Positions 43,101-52,967 of a stretch of DNA of 64,000 bases are shown here, one piece after another. The DNA lies in the NCBI GenBank assembly GCA_022059125.1, contig JAEUWY010000012.1, positions 2,418,001-2,482,000 on the forward strand. Reading direction: 5' to 3'. Origin of the DNA: Corynespora cassiicola. Lineage: Eukaryota > Ascomycota > Dothideomycetes > Pleosporales > Corynesporascaceae. A program made the translations under genes and the position numbers. A model generated the notes under the pieces. The model made no database searches, had not been told where the DNA came from, and saw only the letters and a program-made list of their open reading frames with translations. How positions within the stretch are numbered: the first letter of the stretch is position 1; each line of letters begins with the position of its first letter.

Positions 43101-45930
43101 CCAAGTAAGCCAGCGTCGGGGCTTCGTCTACTATATGTCCCGCAGAGCAGTCAAATTCATCCTGGACATTGTTGACGAGCAGAACAAGTCCCGCCAGCCA
43201 TCAACATCTGGCCCAGAAAACAGGCCAGATTCGCCAACGTCGCCCCAAGAAGATGACGAGTTGAGTATTCGTTCTCGCATCGAAGAGCTCCTGGACGATG
43301 GCAAAAAGTTCGTTAATGCGAACGATCCAGAGAATGCTGAGGGCAGCAAGCCTTCCGAACAGGAGCCTGGCGACGATATTGCCGTTGACTACGTCCCTCA
43401 AAATACATACATTGTTCGCTTGATCGCACCACAGATTCAACTTCAGAGCGAGAAGAACACCAAGGCAGCAGTGTTGGTCACCGCAAAGGGCATGCAACTC
43501 AAGGTGATCCAAATCATGGACAAGGACAGGGTCATGGATGACGTATCTGGTCTGGTCCAGCGGCGCTTCACAGCTGCGATGGACAGTCTTCAAATCTTCG
43601 TCACCAACTCCAGGGGCTTCACTGCCGAAGACATCCACATGTACTCGGGAAGCACATATGGTACGCCCGCAGGGTCAGCTTGGCCACCCTGGGTACCGTT
43701 TGAAGTCATGTTCGAGTTCAATACCAACCCCTATGGCTTCCAACGTGTGGTGCAGCGAACGTCGGCCAGCATGCGCTATGACAAGTACAACACGCTTCGT
43801 CTCAAGTACAACGATGACGTGTCGGGTGGCGATTCAAGCTCACACGCGGAGAATATGGAGAGCAGGATCGATCATCTATGGGTCGATTTTCCCCATGTAC
43901 GGGCCAAGTGCAACTCCAGGCAATACTACGCGATGTATGTCATCGTCCTAGACTTGCTGCTCTACAGTGAACCGCTCGAAAAGACTCGCAACGAACGACT
44001 CGAGAAGATCATGCTGGCATCAGACTTTAGCGATCTTGCAGGTGCGCCTGCTCTGGTTATTGGCCTCCAAGAACGCATTCGGCAATTGGAAGAGATCAAA
44101 ACGGTTTTCCAGATTAACGAAAAATACCTCGACAAGCAGGGATGGAAAGATCGCATCGAAATCGAAAACGACCTGGCTGTATTCGAGGACGAGTTGTTTT
44201 TCGTCATGAAAGCCATCACCACGTCGCAAAGAAAAGCGGATGATCGTAACCAAGGACGTGAAGCAAATGGACTACTGCGCTGGTACGTCACAGCATCGGA
44301 GATCGTCTGGCATCTTCTCCGCGATGGCGAGGAGGCCCTTGCGGAGTTCCAGTTGAAGAATGCAGTTTACGACCGAACAGACAACAACGACGGATCAAAT
44401 TATAACTACATGGAAATCGAGCAAATTGTGGGTCTAAATTTGCTTCCAAACGCCCTGTACCCCAAGATGATCTCGCCGTACATTGAGGACGGTCGTCCTC
44501 GCACCAGTAATGCAGAGGAAACGAAGATGCTCCGGATTCACTGGGTCATGCTAGAGGCCATTGCGGGTATTCCAGTCATGGACCATTTCGAGGTGAATAT
44601 GTTTCCGCTGAAGGTCCAGTTGGAATACGAGATCGGGAAGAAGCTATTCGAATACGTCTTTCCGGGCGTCAAGGACAGCAACGGAGAGAACGGCGGGTTC
44701 TCTCCCTTCTTGGTCAAACACATGCTTCCGGACGATGACGATGATGACGACGATAGCGGTCTCGGATCAGTGAACAGCTCGATGACTGCATCACACCCGT
44801 CAAATGGAGATGTGGATGCGGTCAAGCTGCGTCTCACTCCTACGCTGCAGCTCCCCGACCCACAGAGCAAACCAGAAAAGAGGCCGGGTAGTCGTGGTGA
44901 GAAGCGGCCCATCCATCACCTTCGCCTCTTCCGTGATCGCTCTGGCGTAGACCTTAGGAAGTCTCTTCACCCCAACTCTGCTCTGCAAACACCCGAAGGA
45001 TCTTCGTTCAATATCTCTTCACGCCCCGGTTCCACTAGAGCTGCTTCTGTTTCAAACATGTCAATTTCCACCGCAGAGTCGGACCGAACAACGAAACGCT
45101 TTGCACTTTATCGCTCCGGAACTGGGGACAGAGATAGGAAGACGGCATCCAACAAGCAAAAACAGCGCAGCGACGACCTGACACAGATGATGACACGTGC
45201 CAGCAATTACATGACGCTTGCCTATGTCAAGATACCGAGTATGACGCTGTGCTTGTCATACAAAGGAAAAGGCCAGCGCAACTTTGAAGACGTGCACGAT
45301 CTGGTTTTCAAAATGCCTCCGCTGGAGTATCGCAACAAAACTTGGTCGAACCTCGATCTTGCCCTGCAGCTGAAGAAAGACGTCATCCGCGCTCTCATCT
45401 CCCACGCCGGCGCGATTGTTGGCAATAAGTTCTCACACCATCGTCCATCGCGCAATGCCCAGACTCGCCTGCGCCAGATGGCAAACAGCTCCGCTATGCT
45501 GACAGCTTCTCCCGACCTTTCGGGCACAGACTCGGGTAGCATACGCGATCACTCGCCAGGTGGCTCTGACGCTTCTGGTGAGGTCGTTGGTCGGCGCTCA
45601 TTTGCGAGCGGAAGAGGCAGCATGTTCTCAACCGTCAGCGAAGAATCAAGCATGCGCAGCGGGCGCACAGGTGCCGAAACCACAGGTTCGGGTGGTGCCA
45701 GCCTCCTGGGTTCCAGCTGGCGTGATAATGGCCTTGGCATATCCGACGTCGAGGATGGGCGCACTTTTGCAGACGAGCTCTCCCGCGTCGATCAAACAGA
45801 GCCCGATCATGCAAACATGATATCCACTCTTGGCCGCCACTTGACTCAGGTCACGCCTTTCGGACACAAGACCAGGTCGAACAGCATTAAGGATTCGGTC
45901 AGTGTTGGGGGCGAGGAAGAGGAAACGTAA
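37105..45930 (+). CDS. FMP27: Fmp27/Hobbit/BLTP2-type bridge-like lipid-transfer protein
   Basis: An uninterrupted frame of about 2,941 residues. The start MALPTPTFLAGLLFLLYLLSF begins an N-terminal transmembrane anchor (about 7-30). The hallmark Fmp27 GFWDK block (ERVGFWDKIRLTFHSRFN) lies at about residue 1,391 (41276-41330), and the WPPW block (GSAWPPWVPFEVMF) at about 2,190 (43673-43715). A coiled coil of Glu/Arg/Gln-rich residues spans about 1,855-1,925. Acidic tracts and a Ser-rich disordered tail follow to the C-terminus. Family members are long rods built from repeating beta-groove units. They bridge ER-plasma-membrane contact sites, where the groove is thought to let lipids pass. Yeast has two paralogues (Fmp27/Hob1 and Ypr117w/Hob2); one copy is usual in filamentous fungi. 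The gene is a core housekeeping gene and anchors the window as chromosomal. Confidence 0.95.
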   Translation: MALPTPTFLAGLLFLLYLLSFVLFAFIRVVTGVSITRLGFSGLRRIAFTPKDGLRIEIRGLGLTLHRPTFAQPTWLSVVVTELKVTADLKALGDKSRKKSAWGTWANGAADRPSSGKGAADASADDDAVDEAGDEGQRSRTWERLTNAKEKIKRLHRKIKWIRLVDLVATNTTLVIVEVGSLQVGSFSMAVDTRRKTVDRSRLFNHHKPSTNKEQRPAEWLFALRSVLFTPEGKDSTEILDHCTLNVHGMLYKELDGLRDASIAFKLGRMSIPYDDVKTCMDRAKRCRAAPSKSRGVHRSQSEISLGDVMQELDQPGSREENIVRTVSDSKEFASSILRGIHEFQFAVGFFGLTKQIQTAHRADPPVFLNMSMKEVGMDLLRLDPRSPAHLMYFSPKDIAHQALLAAISISVGVDDGQGHPERLLYIPMATTTLNTTLPSKTIQFSNDNHVTERNTNILFANLVITSPSLDLDPKHLPLLLAMLRNHESRRKPPKIRNQRRYLMRRLLPKANIKISIHEPVIRVTLPPMEPEKKGTDEFDLLISASSSVSLDVESSHAADGELHYALISTFRMNSQQLYYQTASSVKHNLLLTDHLEFRLQLSASPDVVVMINGNAQTFSVYLVREEISEGLRQIVSQVQKDVRRRRGMPKRKGISFLRKLPSWLSTVHLQGSDFNLEVAGTDPQVSKHARGVGLHLETWTAEYRQHKADDVDARPVRRRAPSRTIQRDEYLLRPTTPSNPKSPRRAGNPTDGRRLAVHLQGFEGFVLENADQWEADPFLSLPRMEVAFTTSTDKQGPIFHVHSFCQSLFFHYSLYRHFALGVALIVLKRSANWDTNDEPPEPMSPMSPTSPRHLAVPSLDNDSLDPETGLKKEVVTIDVKAHFLQVKADMPAEPPLMLHIYGLEAGRHRWTNPFLRSRLVRLYAENPHVKRVWSRIVSVKSLRMDYRQSKRRYGNTVTDDKSFDIATDAIRIAVPHQLVMHKVFDNITNVTKTVKQMHHRFKTGTNEYVLDKDPEGPKHVPKVSLRSRAVLFEIEDGSFEWKLGVIYRYGLMEQKQRLAREHAFELKVKKLRDEDDRRGTSRHRARSAHTTHTRRGRSKMRKEKEIRFRSKSEDLSDPESPPRHASEHPMRYDKDGTTGLSSTSRTSIDEARDRLNRLNAQTWRKRIDHALKCQNRSMDDIRSIFWGLDDMPDEVDHKETILAIPQRPSLMAFIISDLDILLDKPSFPLSEYPGFLNRVGKGMPVDMQYSLLIPMHVQINMGEAKVQLRDYPLPLIHVPAIRSTQSARLPSLSLRTDFVIAEEFSSIESSRVSRVVVVPQEYNDDGAPTGGFAVDVRRTVAAVKTYSDMNIDVNSAYPTRITWGTSYQPAIQDMMQVIESFTKPAVDPSERVGFWDKIRLTFHSRFNVNWKGDGDVHLILKGSRDPYMVTGHGAGFVMCWQNDVRCSIAVDKDPRNFLVVNSGSYVLAIPDLSHYARQESEMETSGHTEASSSISSYKQQAIFKKTIMKLNGNVRWVAGLVFERNLDEGGRSFKFIPHYDVVLKHPDHAKPDNGKEYDAFRGFRSHHIHLSLAIAAPYDREWSVANLEPSKTYNSVHLTPRFFTHFFNWWSMFSGAMSLPIRQGKLWPGVEKSSKKFGRHLATIKYNLLLSPLYMSHVYKHKDTDEYGHSTVSATGLKARLDSFMLDLHQRREEFRTIVQAPKNQEDDKQNQTTGMRINQVQLDLIRTDVRALSANISGTESDDVDAAPPEVLAGYNQEHVSADLSKFTIPDNDWGWVDMDDFVELGWMLPGDRNPETQILPLAYAPRFTYFRQTDHADNISGDTHRTSPFGNEPTHHCVMSARNDPRHVQCYLIEQRLKRVKEQLAQNQRAIGDQELKVVRESDEGDQREEKRRLETLRGHATFLQRKQDFLLSMHQSLVDKLKMNDRSAVPDGDKDEDDEYYEAREEYDPTDTDARAMDSAPIADYISDFNNRFIIHNAHLKWNNSLRNIILRYIHQVSQRRGFVYYMSRRAVKFILDIVDEQNKSRQPSTSGPENRPDSPTSPQEDDELSIRSRIEELLDDGKKFVNANDPENAEGSKPSEQEPGDDIAVDYVPQNTYIVRLIAPQIQLQSEKNTKAAVLVTAKGMQLKVIQIMDKDRVMDDVSGLVQRRFTAAMDSLQIFVTNSRGFTAEDIHMYSGSTYGTPAGSAWPPWVPFEVMFEFNTNPYGFQRVVQRTSASMRYDKYNTLRLKYNDDVSGGDSSSHAENMESRIDHLWVDFPHVRAKCNSRQYYAMYVIVLDLLLYSEPLEKTRNERLEKIMLASDFSDLAGAPALVIGLQERIRQLEEIKTVFQINEKYLDKQGWKDRIEIENDLAVFEDELFFVMKAITTSQRKADDRNQGREANGLLRWYVTASEIVWHLLRDGEEALAEFQLKNAVYDRTDNNDGSNYNYMEIEQIVGLNLLPNALYPKMISPYIEDGRPRTSNAEETKMLRIHWVMLEAIAGIPVMDHFEVNMFPLKVQLEYEIGKKLFEYVFPGVKDSNGENGGFSPFLVKHMLPDDDDDDDDSGLGSVNSSMTASHPSNGDVDAVKLRLTPTLQLPDPQSKPEKRPGSRGEKRPIHHLRLFRDRSGVDLRKSLHPNSALQTPEGSSFNISSRPGSTRAASVSNMSISTAESDRTTKRFALYRSGTGDRDRKTASNKQKQRSDDLTQMMTRASNYMTLAYVKIPSMTLCLSYKGKGQRNFEDVHDLVFKMPPLEYRNKTWSNLDLALQLKKDVIRALISHAGAIVGNKFSHHRPSRNAQTRLRQMANSSAMLTASPDLSGTDSGSIRDHSPGGSDASGEVVGRRSFASGRGSMFSTVSEESSMRSGRTGAETTGSGGASLLGSSWRDNGLGISDVEDGRTFADELSRVDQTEPDHANMISTLGRHLTQVTPFGHKTRSNSIKDSVSVGGEEEET

Positions 45931-46737
45931 GCCATACCGAAACAAAATTTAAAAGGGCAGAAACTAAATCTGAACAGAAACAAGAAAAAGCCAAAGCTCT
46001 TTGGCGGCAAGAAGTTCCTCGGCCGTGGGACTTGATTCCAATCTTCCGACGGCCTGTCCGTGCACACTTCCGATCGCCAAGTTCCACGCCAACCACCGAG
46101 TCAACATCCACGTGGCGGCGCAGTTGCGTCGACCCCAAGAGTCGGAGCGACTAAACCTAGCGCTCCCCACATTGCATCATGTCACACATTTAGCATCTAT
46201 GGCGTTACTATGACTCTTTTAAAAGAGTGTCAGGGTGTTGTTCTGAATTTTTGTCGTCATCATTTCTTCTCTTGCCTCTTTTGGGGCTGGTAGGGTCTCT
46301 TTTGTACGGAGAGGCACGCCGCCACTCGGTTTGGTTCTATAGGTTTCCAGTGCGTTGGGTCGGTCTAGATTCCTTTGCCTTTACTTTGCTTTGTACATAT
46401 GCACGTTCGCTCCTCGCACGTGGTAGGAGGCTATTCTATTGAGAACATTAAGTGAAACGCTGGCAGCGTCAGTCAAGAGTAAATATACATATCAAGAAAG
46501 AGAGCCTGTAGGAAATGGAATGTTGTCGGGTACAGTGGCGCCGCGAAGTGATATTTTTCGCCAGGGATGGCATTGATGACTCCGTTATTTTCGGTCGACG
46601 GGCGAAGAGTGGTGCAGCCGTAGTTAGTAAATTGCACTGACAGTCGTGCAAATGGTACTCTGGAGACTGTCACAGATTAGAAAACAAGCCAAAATCTCAA
46701 ACATATCACGAATGCCTTGGCCACTGCCCGGAAGCAA
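45931..46737. other. Intergenic, composition boundary
   Basis: About 800 bp after the FMP27 stop. From about 46200 onward base composition shifts to AT-rich and stays so through most of the remaining window. No gene is seen. Confidence 0.5.
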
Positions 46738-47724
46738 ATGAATCGGAGCGGAAAGATCAATGTTCCGTTGCCAGCTCTTTCTTACGGAGACACAGCCCCT
46801 TGCAAAGCGGATAATACAAATCTGGATCCACGCAAACACACACTTTGTGTGAGATACGCAACCTTCAACGAAATGGATGCTGAATTGAGAAAGGATTGCA
46901 AAGACAGATATGATCCCTACTCTATCCAGGGACGAGGGCCGAATCAATTTCCTCTGCCTTTCGACATCTTTCCTCTCGAGACTCAGCATTTGAAAGGCGA
47001 AAAGGAACCAAAAAATGCTATCGAGAATTTCCACAAAGAGTGGGAGGAATTGGAGATGGGAGATAAAATCAAGTATTTCATCGATGAGAATGACAAGGAT
47101 CAGCCTCCGACTGAGCAGACGATCGCTCATTTGAGGTGCAAGAGTTTCTACGCCTTTACTCCGCCATGTTATGCCCCGCATGGCGACCACAATTCTGAGT
47201 ACTCGGTCGCTTTGCATATGGCGTCGAAAATCCAAGAGGCAACCGTCACGAAGAAGAAGAGAGTTTGGCCTGCGCACTACCAATCAACGTCAGACGAGGC
47301 TATCGAAGATGAACTCGGCTTCACTCGGATTGAAGATATCGATACATTGCAAGAAATTGGCGCAGATAGCTTCGTGTTCGTTGGTCCGTCCGAGGTACCG
47401 GTGCTGTTAGCACTCTCATACATGAGAACACATCCCATGGCTTTTTTGAGCCAGCCCATAGATATGGGCAAGATAAAGCCCCCTGATAATGAGCCAAATA
47501 GTGGGCAGAAACAGGATGAATCAAAGGAAAGGGACGTCAAAGAAAACCCAGACGCTGATACAGTAAAGATTCGGGAGCTTGTAAGCAACTTCATAGCATT
47601 TCGCTTAACTCGTCCCGAAGGTTGTTTTAGAAATTACATATTATACATTAGCAAGCGTGCCTATGGACGAATAGAACTCAAGAGTGCCTCTACGGCAAAT
47701 AGATTAGCGCAAAAGATTTCCTAA
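46738..47724 (+). CDS. Unknown protein, paralogue A of a local duplicated family
   Basis: A single exon of 328 residues from the ATG at 46738; the frame is open a little further upstream but lacks another ATG. I recognise no domain. It shares with the gene at 48847 the segments (S/R)FYAFT..C (near residue 135), (D/N)(S/D).(V/M)F(V/I)G..(Y/E)VPV...LS.M...P.AFLSQ (about 215-250) and a C-terminal Cys/Tyr-rich strand (CFRNYILYIS). The N-terminal 130 residues are charged, with YDPYSIQGRG and FPLPFDIFPLE. A highly charged low-complexity linker (about 258-280) is probably disordered. Cytosolic or nuclear location is likely since there is no signal peptide. Confidence 0.62.
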   Translation: MNRSGKINVPLPALSYGDTAPCKADNTNLDPRKHTLCVRYATFNEMDAELRKDCKDRYDPYSIQGRGPNQFPLPFDIFPLETQHLKGEKEPKNAIENFHKEWEELEMGDKIKYFIDENDKDQPPTEQTIAHLRCKSFYAFTPPCYAPHGDHNSEYSVALHMASKIQEATVTKKKRVWPAHYQSTSDEAIEDELGFTRIEDIDTLQEIGADSFVFVGPSEVPVLLALSYMRTHPMAFLSQPIDMGKIKPPDNEPNSGQKQDESKERDVKENPDADTVKIRELVSNFIAFRLTRPEGCFRNYILYISKRAYGRIELKSASTANRLAQKIS

Positions 47725-48846
47725 CCTCCAAATTCTCTTCATTTTCTCTGCTTCTTTTATCTTGGCTTTGTTTCCATGCTTTTCAATCGCCTTAGGTAGC
47801 CACTCTTTTGATATACATTAGATATAAGCTTTATAAATACCAGTGTATCTTTCTGGAAAAAACGTGATCAGGTTGATTTATTTTGTGCTTGTGGCTTTTG
47901 GTATTCCCACATATTAGGTACAATTACACAAAATAAGCTACATGACAAACCATGTGTCACTTCTTAATGTCATTTTGTACGATGACTCATGTATCCGTGC
48001 TATATATAAATAAGGAAGATTAGAGTCAAGAGTATAGTAATGACTCCTCGTCGATATTTAAACACCAAAGGCCTTTCTAAATCCCAACACATTCTGGTAA
48101 CCTTTTCCTTTTGCCACTAAGTCATCTTATAGAACTATAATTCTATTACACTACACAGATTCATTCTAAAACTAAGTTTTTTTAAGTCGAGCACACCGAC
48201 AAAACAATTATTAAAATGTTAAAGTTTCCAAACAACGCTCCGGGACTTGATAATAATAGGTTTCGCATTCTAACAATTCCCCAGAAACTAGAATAAGGCC
48301 TTAGGTCTCTCCGGACATCGCAAAACGTCTCTGGACTCCCCTCTCCTGCGTCTTATAGGATGTTTAAAAACGATAAACCGCAATCCAAGACAAATGCAGA
48401 AATATTTCATCAATTTCTTCATCAGGCGCCGATGACCAACCCATACTCAAAGTGATTCCTCGTAGATGTTTTTTCGAGGCTGAAAATCGCTAGAACAAAA
48501 TTGGAATCTGAAAATTCAGCCAAAGGCGGCATAAAAATTACTCTGCCAACCATCTATAAAAATGGCATCAGCACATATTCTGCTTCCAAGCAATAGTTAA
48601 AAGGATCAAAACATGTACTTCTCATTCATTACGGCACCAGCAGAGACATGGATGTGGCCCTTCAAAAACAGAGCCCGAATGGCCTAGGCAACGATATTTT
48701 CATTAAATTGGTCCCTGACATGTACCCTATTCCCTATTCCCTACGATATCGATTATCGACTGCGATAACCAATATCAACTGTAGAAAATCTTGGATTCGA
48801 CACTAAAGAGGAAACTTTGGAAATTGAAAGAGCTTACCGACAAAAA
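47725..48846. other. AT-rich spacer between the two paralogues
   Basis: About 1.1 kb with no recognisable coding region. Paralogue B lacks the N-terminal part present in A, but I could not find a clear remnant of it here. The frame of B is open back to 48769. Confidence 0.45.
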
Positions 48847-49461
48847 ATGGAAAAGCAAGATTTCTTTGATGCTGATCTGAGAAAGAAGTTAGTCTTTTTA
48901 GATGTCAAAAGATTTTATGCATTTACAGCTCGCTGCTGTGACCAGTTTGGAGAAACCAGCCGTAAGAGGTTTATTTCTATTCTAGTTGCTCAGCGACCTC
49001 GGATAGCGGTTGCAATCAAGGGTAATTTTCTCGTATGGGATGAGGGAATCACATCGACTTTAGACAATTTCGTCAGGGACAAAATCACCAATTTCAAATA
49101 TGTTGAAGACATTACGGCTTTTATTGATGTGGGAAATGACGATATAATGTTTATTGGAGAAACATATGTCCCTGTTTTTTCGATTCTCTCAGAAATGGGT
49201 ATACGGCCTCGAGCATTTCTGAGCCAAAAAAGAATAGAGAGGACAGATTACGACAAACTTGAAGGAAGCTACAACTCTTTAGAGGTTCAGATATTAAAGA
49301 ATCAGTATGCTAGATATGAGTTAAAAGGCGAATACGTTCCAGACTTCTGCAAATGCTCTCTGTACATCCACTGGGAGTTCCAGGAAGCTTGGGTTGAGGC
49401 TGATCCCCTCTATGAGAAAGCAGACAAAGACGACCGTGCAAGTGCTTCTGCTACTCAATAA
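48847..49461 (+). CDS. Unknown protein, paralogue B (N-terminally shorter)
   Basis: The first in-frame ATG gives 204 residues; the frame is open from 48769 without another ATG. RFYAFTARCC, NDDIMFIGETYVPVFSILSEM, RPRAFLSQK and CKCSLYIHWEF align with paralogue A. The region corresponding to the first ~130 residues of A is missing, and so is A's long charged linker (only a short insert remains). It is either a 5'-truncated duplicate, a gene with an unrecognised upstream exon, or a genuine short family member. No function can be assigned. Confidence 0.5.
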   Translation: MEKQDFFDADLRKKLVFLDVKRFYAFTARCCDQFGETSRKRFISILVAQRPRIAVAIKGNFLVWDEGITSTLDNFVRDKITNFKYVEDITAFIDVGNDDIMFIGETYVPVFSILSEMGIRPRAFLSQKRIERTDYDKLEGSYNSLEVQILKNQYARYELKGEYVPDFCKCSLYIHWEFQEAWVEADPLYEKADKDDRASASATQ

Positions 49462-49694
49462 ACAGAGAATGATAGAGCTTTCCATAATTGTAAAGCCTTC
49501 AGGTTTAATGTTTGTTATCTAACTATTTATTTCTCTTATTCTCTTTATTTACATTATATGCACTATAGAGCACCACTACCTTAGTGGATTGTACATAATT
49601 GTTTTTCTTACCAGAATACAAGCGATGATGCCAAGATTTCCCCGCAGACGCTTGACCTGCTCTAGATAGCAACTCGGAATATTTTGCTGAATAG

Positions 49695-49817
49695 GGTTAC
49701 CGTTCTCCAATAGCCCCATCATGCTCCACCTCCATTTATCACGCATATACTTTGCATATTAGGTTTACTGGTCTCCAACAGCCCCATAATACTCCATTTC
49801 CATTTTATCACACATAT
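49695..49817 (+). repeat. Imperfect ~55-bp direct repeat upstream of the P450 gene
   Basis: Copy 1 at 49695-49749 and copy 2 at 49762-49817 share TCTCCAA.AGCCCCAT and TATCAC.CATATA. Several of the differences are C/T or G/A transitions. Each copy ends in CATATA. Confidence 0.75.
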
Positions 49818-49819
49818 AA
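49815..49819 (+). promoter_or_regulatory. TATA-like element of the P450 gene
   Basis: TATAA at the end of repeat copy 2, 87 bp upstream of the start codon; a plausible core promoter element. Confidence 0.4.
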
Positions 49820-49901
49820 GTAGGTAGAGGCCTGTTTTAGCGCGAGACGAATATCCGTCGAGCTATTTCTTTAACGTTAACCCAATCCAGCTACAGTGAG
49901 G

Positions 49902-51796
49902 ATGGGTCTATCGTACATTCAGCTGTTTTTTGGGATCCTCACTCTCTATTTTATCAAACGTTTTTACATAGACCCGTTGGTCCTCAGTCCTTTAAAGTGT
50001 GTGCCAGGACCTAAGATCTATGCGATTACGAAATGGAGACTCGCCTATGATGATTGGACGGGAATGCGCACTCGTAACACCTTGCGACTTCATCAAGTCT
50101 ATGGCCCTGTCGTCCGTCTTGGCCCTACCGAGGTTTCTTTCAATGACCTCACTGCCCTCCGCACTATCTATGGCCCCGGCAGCAAGTATGGAAGAACGCG
50201 CTTCTATCGAATGTTTGACGTATACGGTACGCCAAACTTGTTTACATTCCACTCGACCAAGGAGCATGGGGATCGAAAAAGACTATTGGCACATGCGTAT
50301 TCCAAGTCGTCCATTCTCAAAGAGCCTGTGGCAACAAAGATAGAGGCCAAAGTGCGAGAATACATGTCTCTAGTTAGTAGCGAACCGGGCGGAGTTAGCG
50401 AAATCTTCACAACGCTTCATTACTACTCGCTTGACAACATCACTGCATTTATCTATGGCAAGCATGGATCTACCTCCGCTATGGCGGGTAACGAGGCCGA
50501 TCGAGCGTTGATCCATGACGTTGTTGACCCTTGCCGTCGCAAGCTTTTTTGGTTCTTCTTCCATTTGAATGGATTAACGACGTGGCTTTATACGCGTACT
50601 GGAGTAATGGAACGAGCAGTCCGACCGTTTCTCCCGATGCAAAAACCCACTACTTATACTGGAATTCGCAAGTTTGCACTCCAGGCCTACAAAAATGCTC
50701 AAATGGGTGCTTTGACCTCTAAAGACGCTGAACCTACTGAATTAGGCAATGATGTTCTCGCTAGTAAGTGTAAATTAATGTATGGGGGCTTATATGATTG
50801 ATAAGCCAATATGTCGTCCAGTTAAACTGACTGATGAAAGGAGCTCAATACCCATCCATTCTCGATCGCCTTGCACTGCTACACCATTCCTGTAAGCAGG
50901 GGGGCTTGAAGGACCTTGAGATAGCTTCGGAATGCGCCGACCATTTTCTTGCTGGAATCGACACAACCAGCGATACACTCATGTTCCTAATCTGGTCTCT
51001 TTCGCGGCCCGAAAACAAAAAATATCAGGAAAAGTTGAGGCGTGAAGTGTGCGACATCGCTCCAGACTCACTCAATGAACATGGATTTCCCACAGTCGAG
51101 GCCAGCGACAAGTGTGATTATCTCAATGCCGTCATCAAAGAAACATTGAGACTATACGCCCCACTACCCAGCGCTGAACCCCGATCCCTTGTTGAAGACT
51201 CGGTCATTGATGGATACACTATCCCAGCTGGGACTACAGTCGAGATGGCACCTTATCTCCTCCATCGAAATCCAAAAGTATTCGAGGATGCGTTGAGTTT
51301 TAATCCAGATCGTTGGCTAGGGCCTGACTCTGCTGAACTTAATCGATGGTTTTGGGCTTTCTCCAGTGGCGGGCGGATGTGCATTGGCATGCAGTAAGTA
51401 CCATCCCTTCGTACGACTTATTTCTCAACCTACTTTTCCGAAATTTGTTGAGCGTTGTGAATGACGAGGAATATGTCTTTTTGTACTCTTTATACCAACC
51501 CATGTTTGATCCCTGCTAACTTCCAGCCAGTCTAGCGATGGCCGAGATGACTACATTGACCGCGGCGCTATACAGAAAATATGAAACGTCACTCGCGCCT
51601 GGATTCGAAAACAGCTCTCCTGGAATTACGGCTCGATTTGAACTATTCTCTGACGATCGCTTCGCAAATATACAGGTCAGCTTCTATCGTTAACATGATT
51701 CTATCAGAGCTCATCTGACAAACCGCTTCTCAGGAACATCATTGTCGTATCAAATTTAATGGGGTCGACGGTAGTGGAAACAATACATCTCTGTGA
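49902..51796 (+). CDS. Cytochrome P450 monooxygenase
   Basis: Four exons, 49902-50763, 50841-51393, 51531-51675 and 51734-51796, encode 540 residues. An N-terminal membrane anchor (LSYIQLFFGILTLYFI) is followed by the Pro-rich VPGPKIYAITK segment. The I-helix oxygen-binding motif is AGIDTTSD, the K-helix ExxR is KETLRLY, the PERF-like segment is FNPDRWLG, and the heme-thiolate loop is FSSGGRMCIGMH, with the last residue made by splicing. All core residues are present, so the enzyme should be active. Layout resembles fungal ER-anchored P450s of secondary metabolism (CYP58/CYP65-like by general look; family not established). It lies head-to-tail before a tyrosinase gene. Confidence 0.92.
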
Positions 51797-52967
51797 TACA
51801 AGCACCTACTGGTGGCCCTAATAAAAGGTTCCGTGCCTCCGCGCTATTCTAACAGCTGCCGTTCATGCGTGCTCTTGATATAGATGCTCAAGCATGTTGA
51901 AGCAACGGTCAATCGGTTCACCCACGAGGTCTCTGCGCATGGTGTGATGCGCTCCCGTAAGATGTGTTCATATTTAGCCGATAGTTAATCCTGTATTGAT
52001 AGAACAGGCATGTACCCTACCAAACTCGAAGGAAATTGATCGCTTCAAAGCCTTCACAACAGAGCGCTGAAGGTTTACGAGCCTGTCTGGCTCAGGGAGG
52101 GGTGCTTGCTGATTGTATCTGCGTGTGCAGGTCACGCGAAGAAAGCGCATGCACACCGAGCTGTTCCCCCGACTCAGTTCTTGCGTCTTCCTTCTCGTAA
52201 ACTCAGCGGATCGTTCGTGTTGCTCGTGAGATTGCTGACAGCAAATAAAAGAATACGGGTAAAAGAGAAGTCACCGTAGGACAGAATGCAACGTTCCTAC
52301 TGCCGAGAAATTGCGGTCGCTCGAGGGGCTGTAGCTAGCATGATGCCAGCCAACTTTCGATAGTCGCATTGACAGAGTGTGAGGCGTCGCGTTCGCGCGG
52401 TCAGGCACATTCGATGCGGAAATATCTAATGCGAGGTGCTATTATTAGACACGAGCGCCCCACCGCTCCGTCTTCTTGTTCTTTCCTGTTCATTCAGGCC
52501 ATCCCGAGCGAACCGACTACCATAATCTTGCCGAAGCTCATTGAAGTTAGAATCTTCCAGTCCACCTATTGCCGTCATTCGGTTCCTCGTATCAAAATGC
52601 AACCCCGCTCACGAAGGGTGAACCGAGCGAGTCTCTACCAAACCGTGAAAGGTAGGCAGTTAAGGATCCCCTGTAAGCCACGGCCGAACTAGGAATAACT
52701 CAAGGAAAATTCAGATTTTTATTGGACCGAGAAACCAAGCTCAAATCCTTCCAATGATGTGGGTCCTCATTTTGTCCCGCGACTGACGTGAGGCTAGACG
52801 GAACAGGTGATGTTCCTGTCGCATTGCTCCCAAGTGCAATTGGAGGCAACATATAAGGCCGCACGTACCCTTTTTCATAAGAGTCACGGTAGAGCTCTAC
52901 TGCCCACTCGTTATACAGTCGCTCTCCGGTGATACCCTCTTATTAATATTAATCTTCCCTCCTAATA
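51797..52967. other. Intergenic between P450 and tyrosinase
   Basis: About 1.17 kb, no coding signal recognised. The right end contains a TATA-like element at 52852. Confidence 0.5.
52852..52856 (+). promoter_or_regulatory. TATA-like element of the tyrosinase gene
   Basis: TATAA in the context ACATATAAGG, 116 bp upstream of the start codon. Confidence 0.4.

Larger units (their letters stand above)
49462..49901. other. Promoter region of the P450 gene
   Basis: 440 bp, AT-rich, containing an imperfect direct repeat at 49695-49749/49762-49817 that ends in a TATA-like element. Confidence 0.5.

Noticed and set aside
46624..47283. 219-codon minus-strand frame over paralogue A
   Set aside because: Antisense to a gene supported by its neighbouring paralogue; hydrophobic/basic composition without domains.
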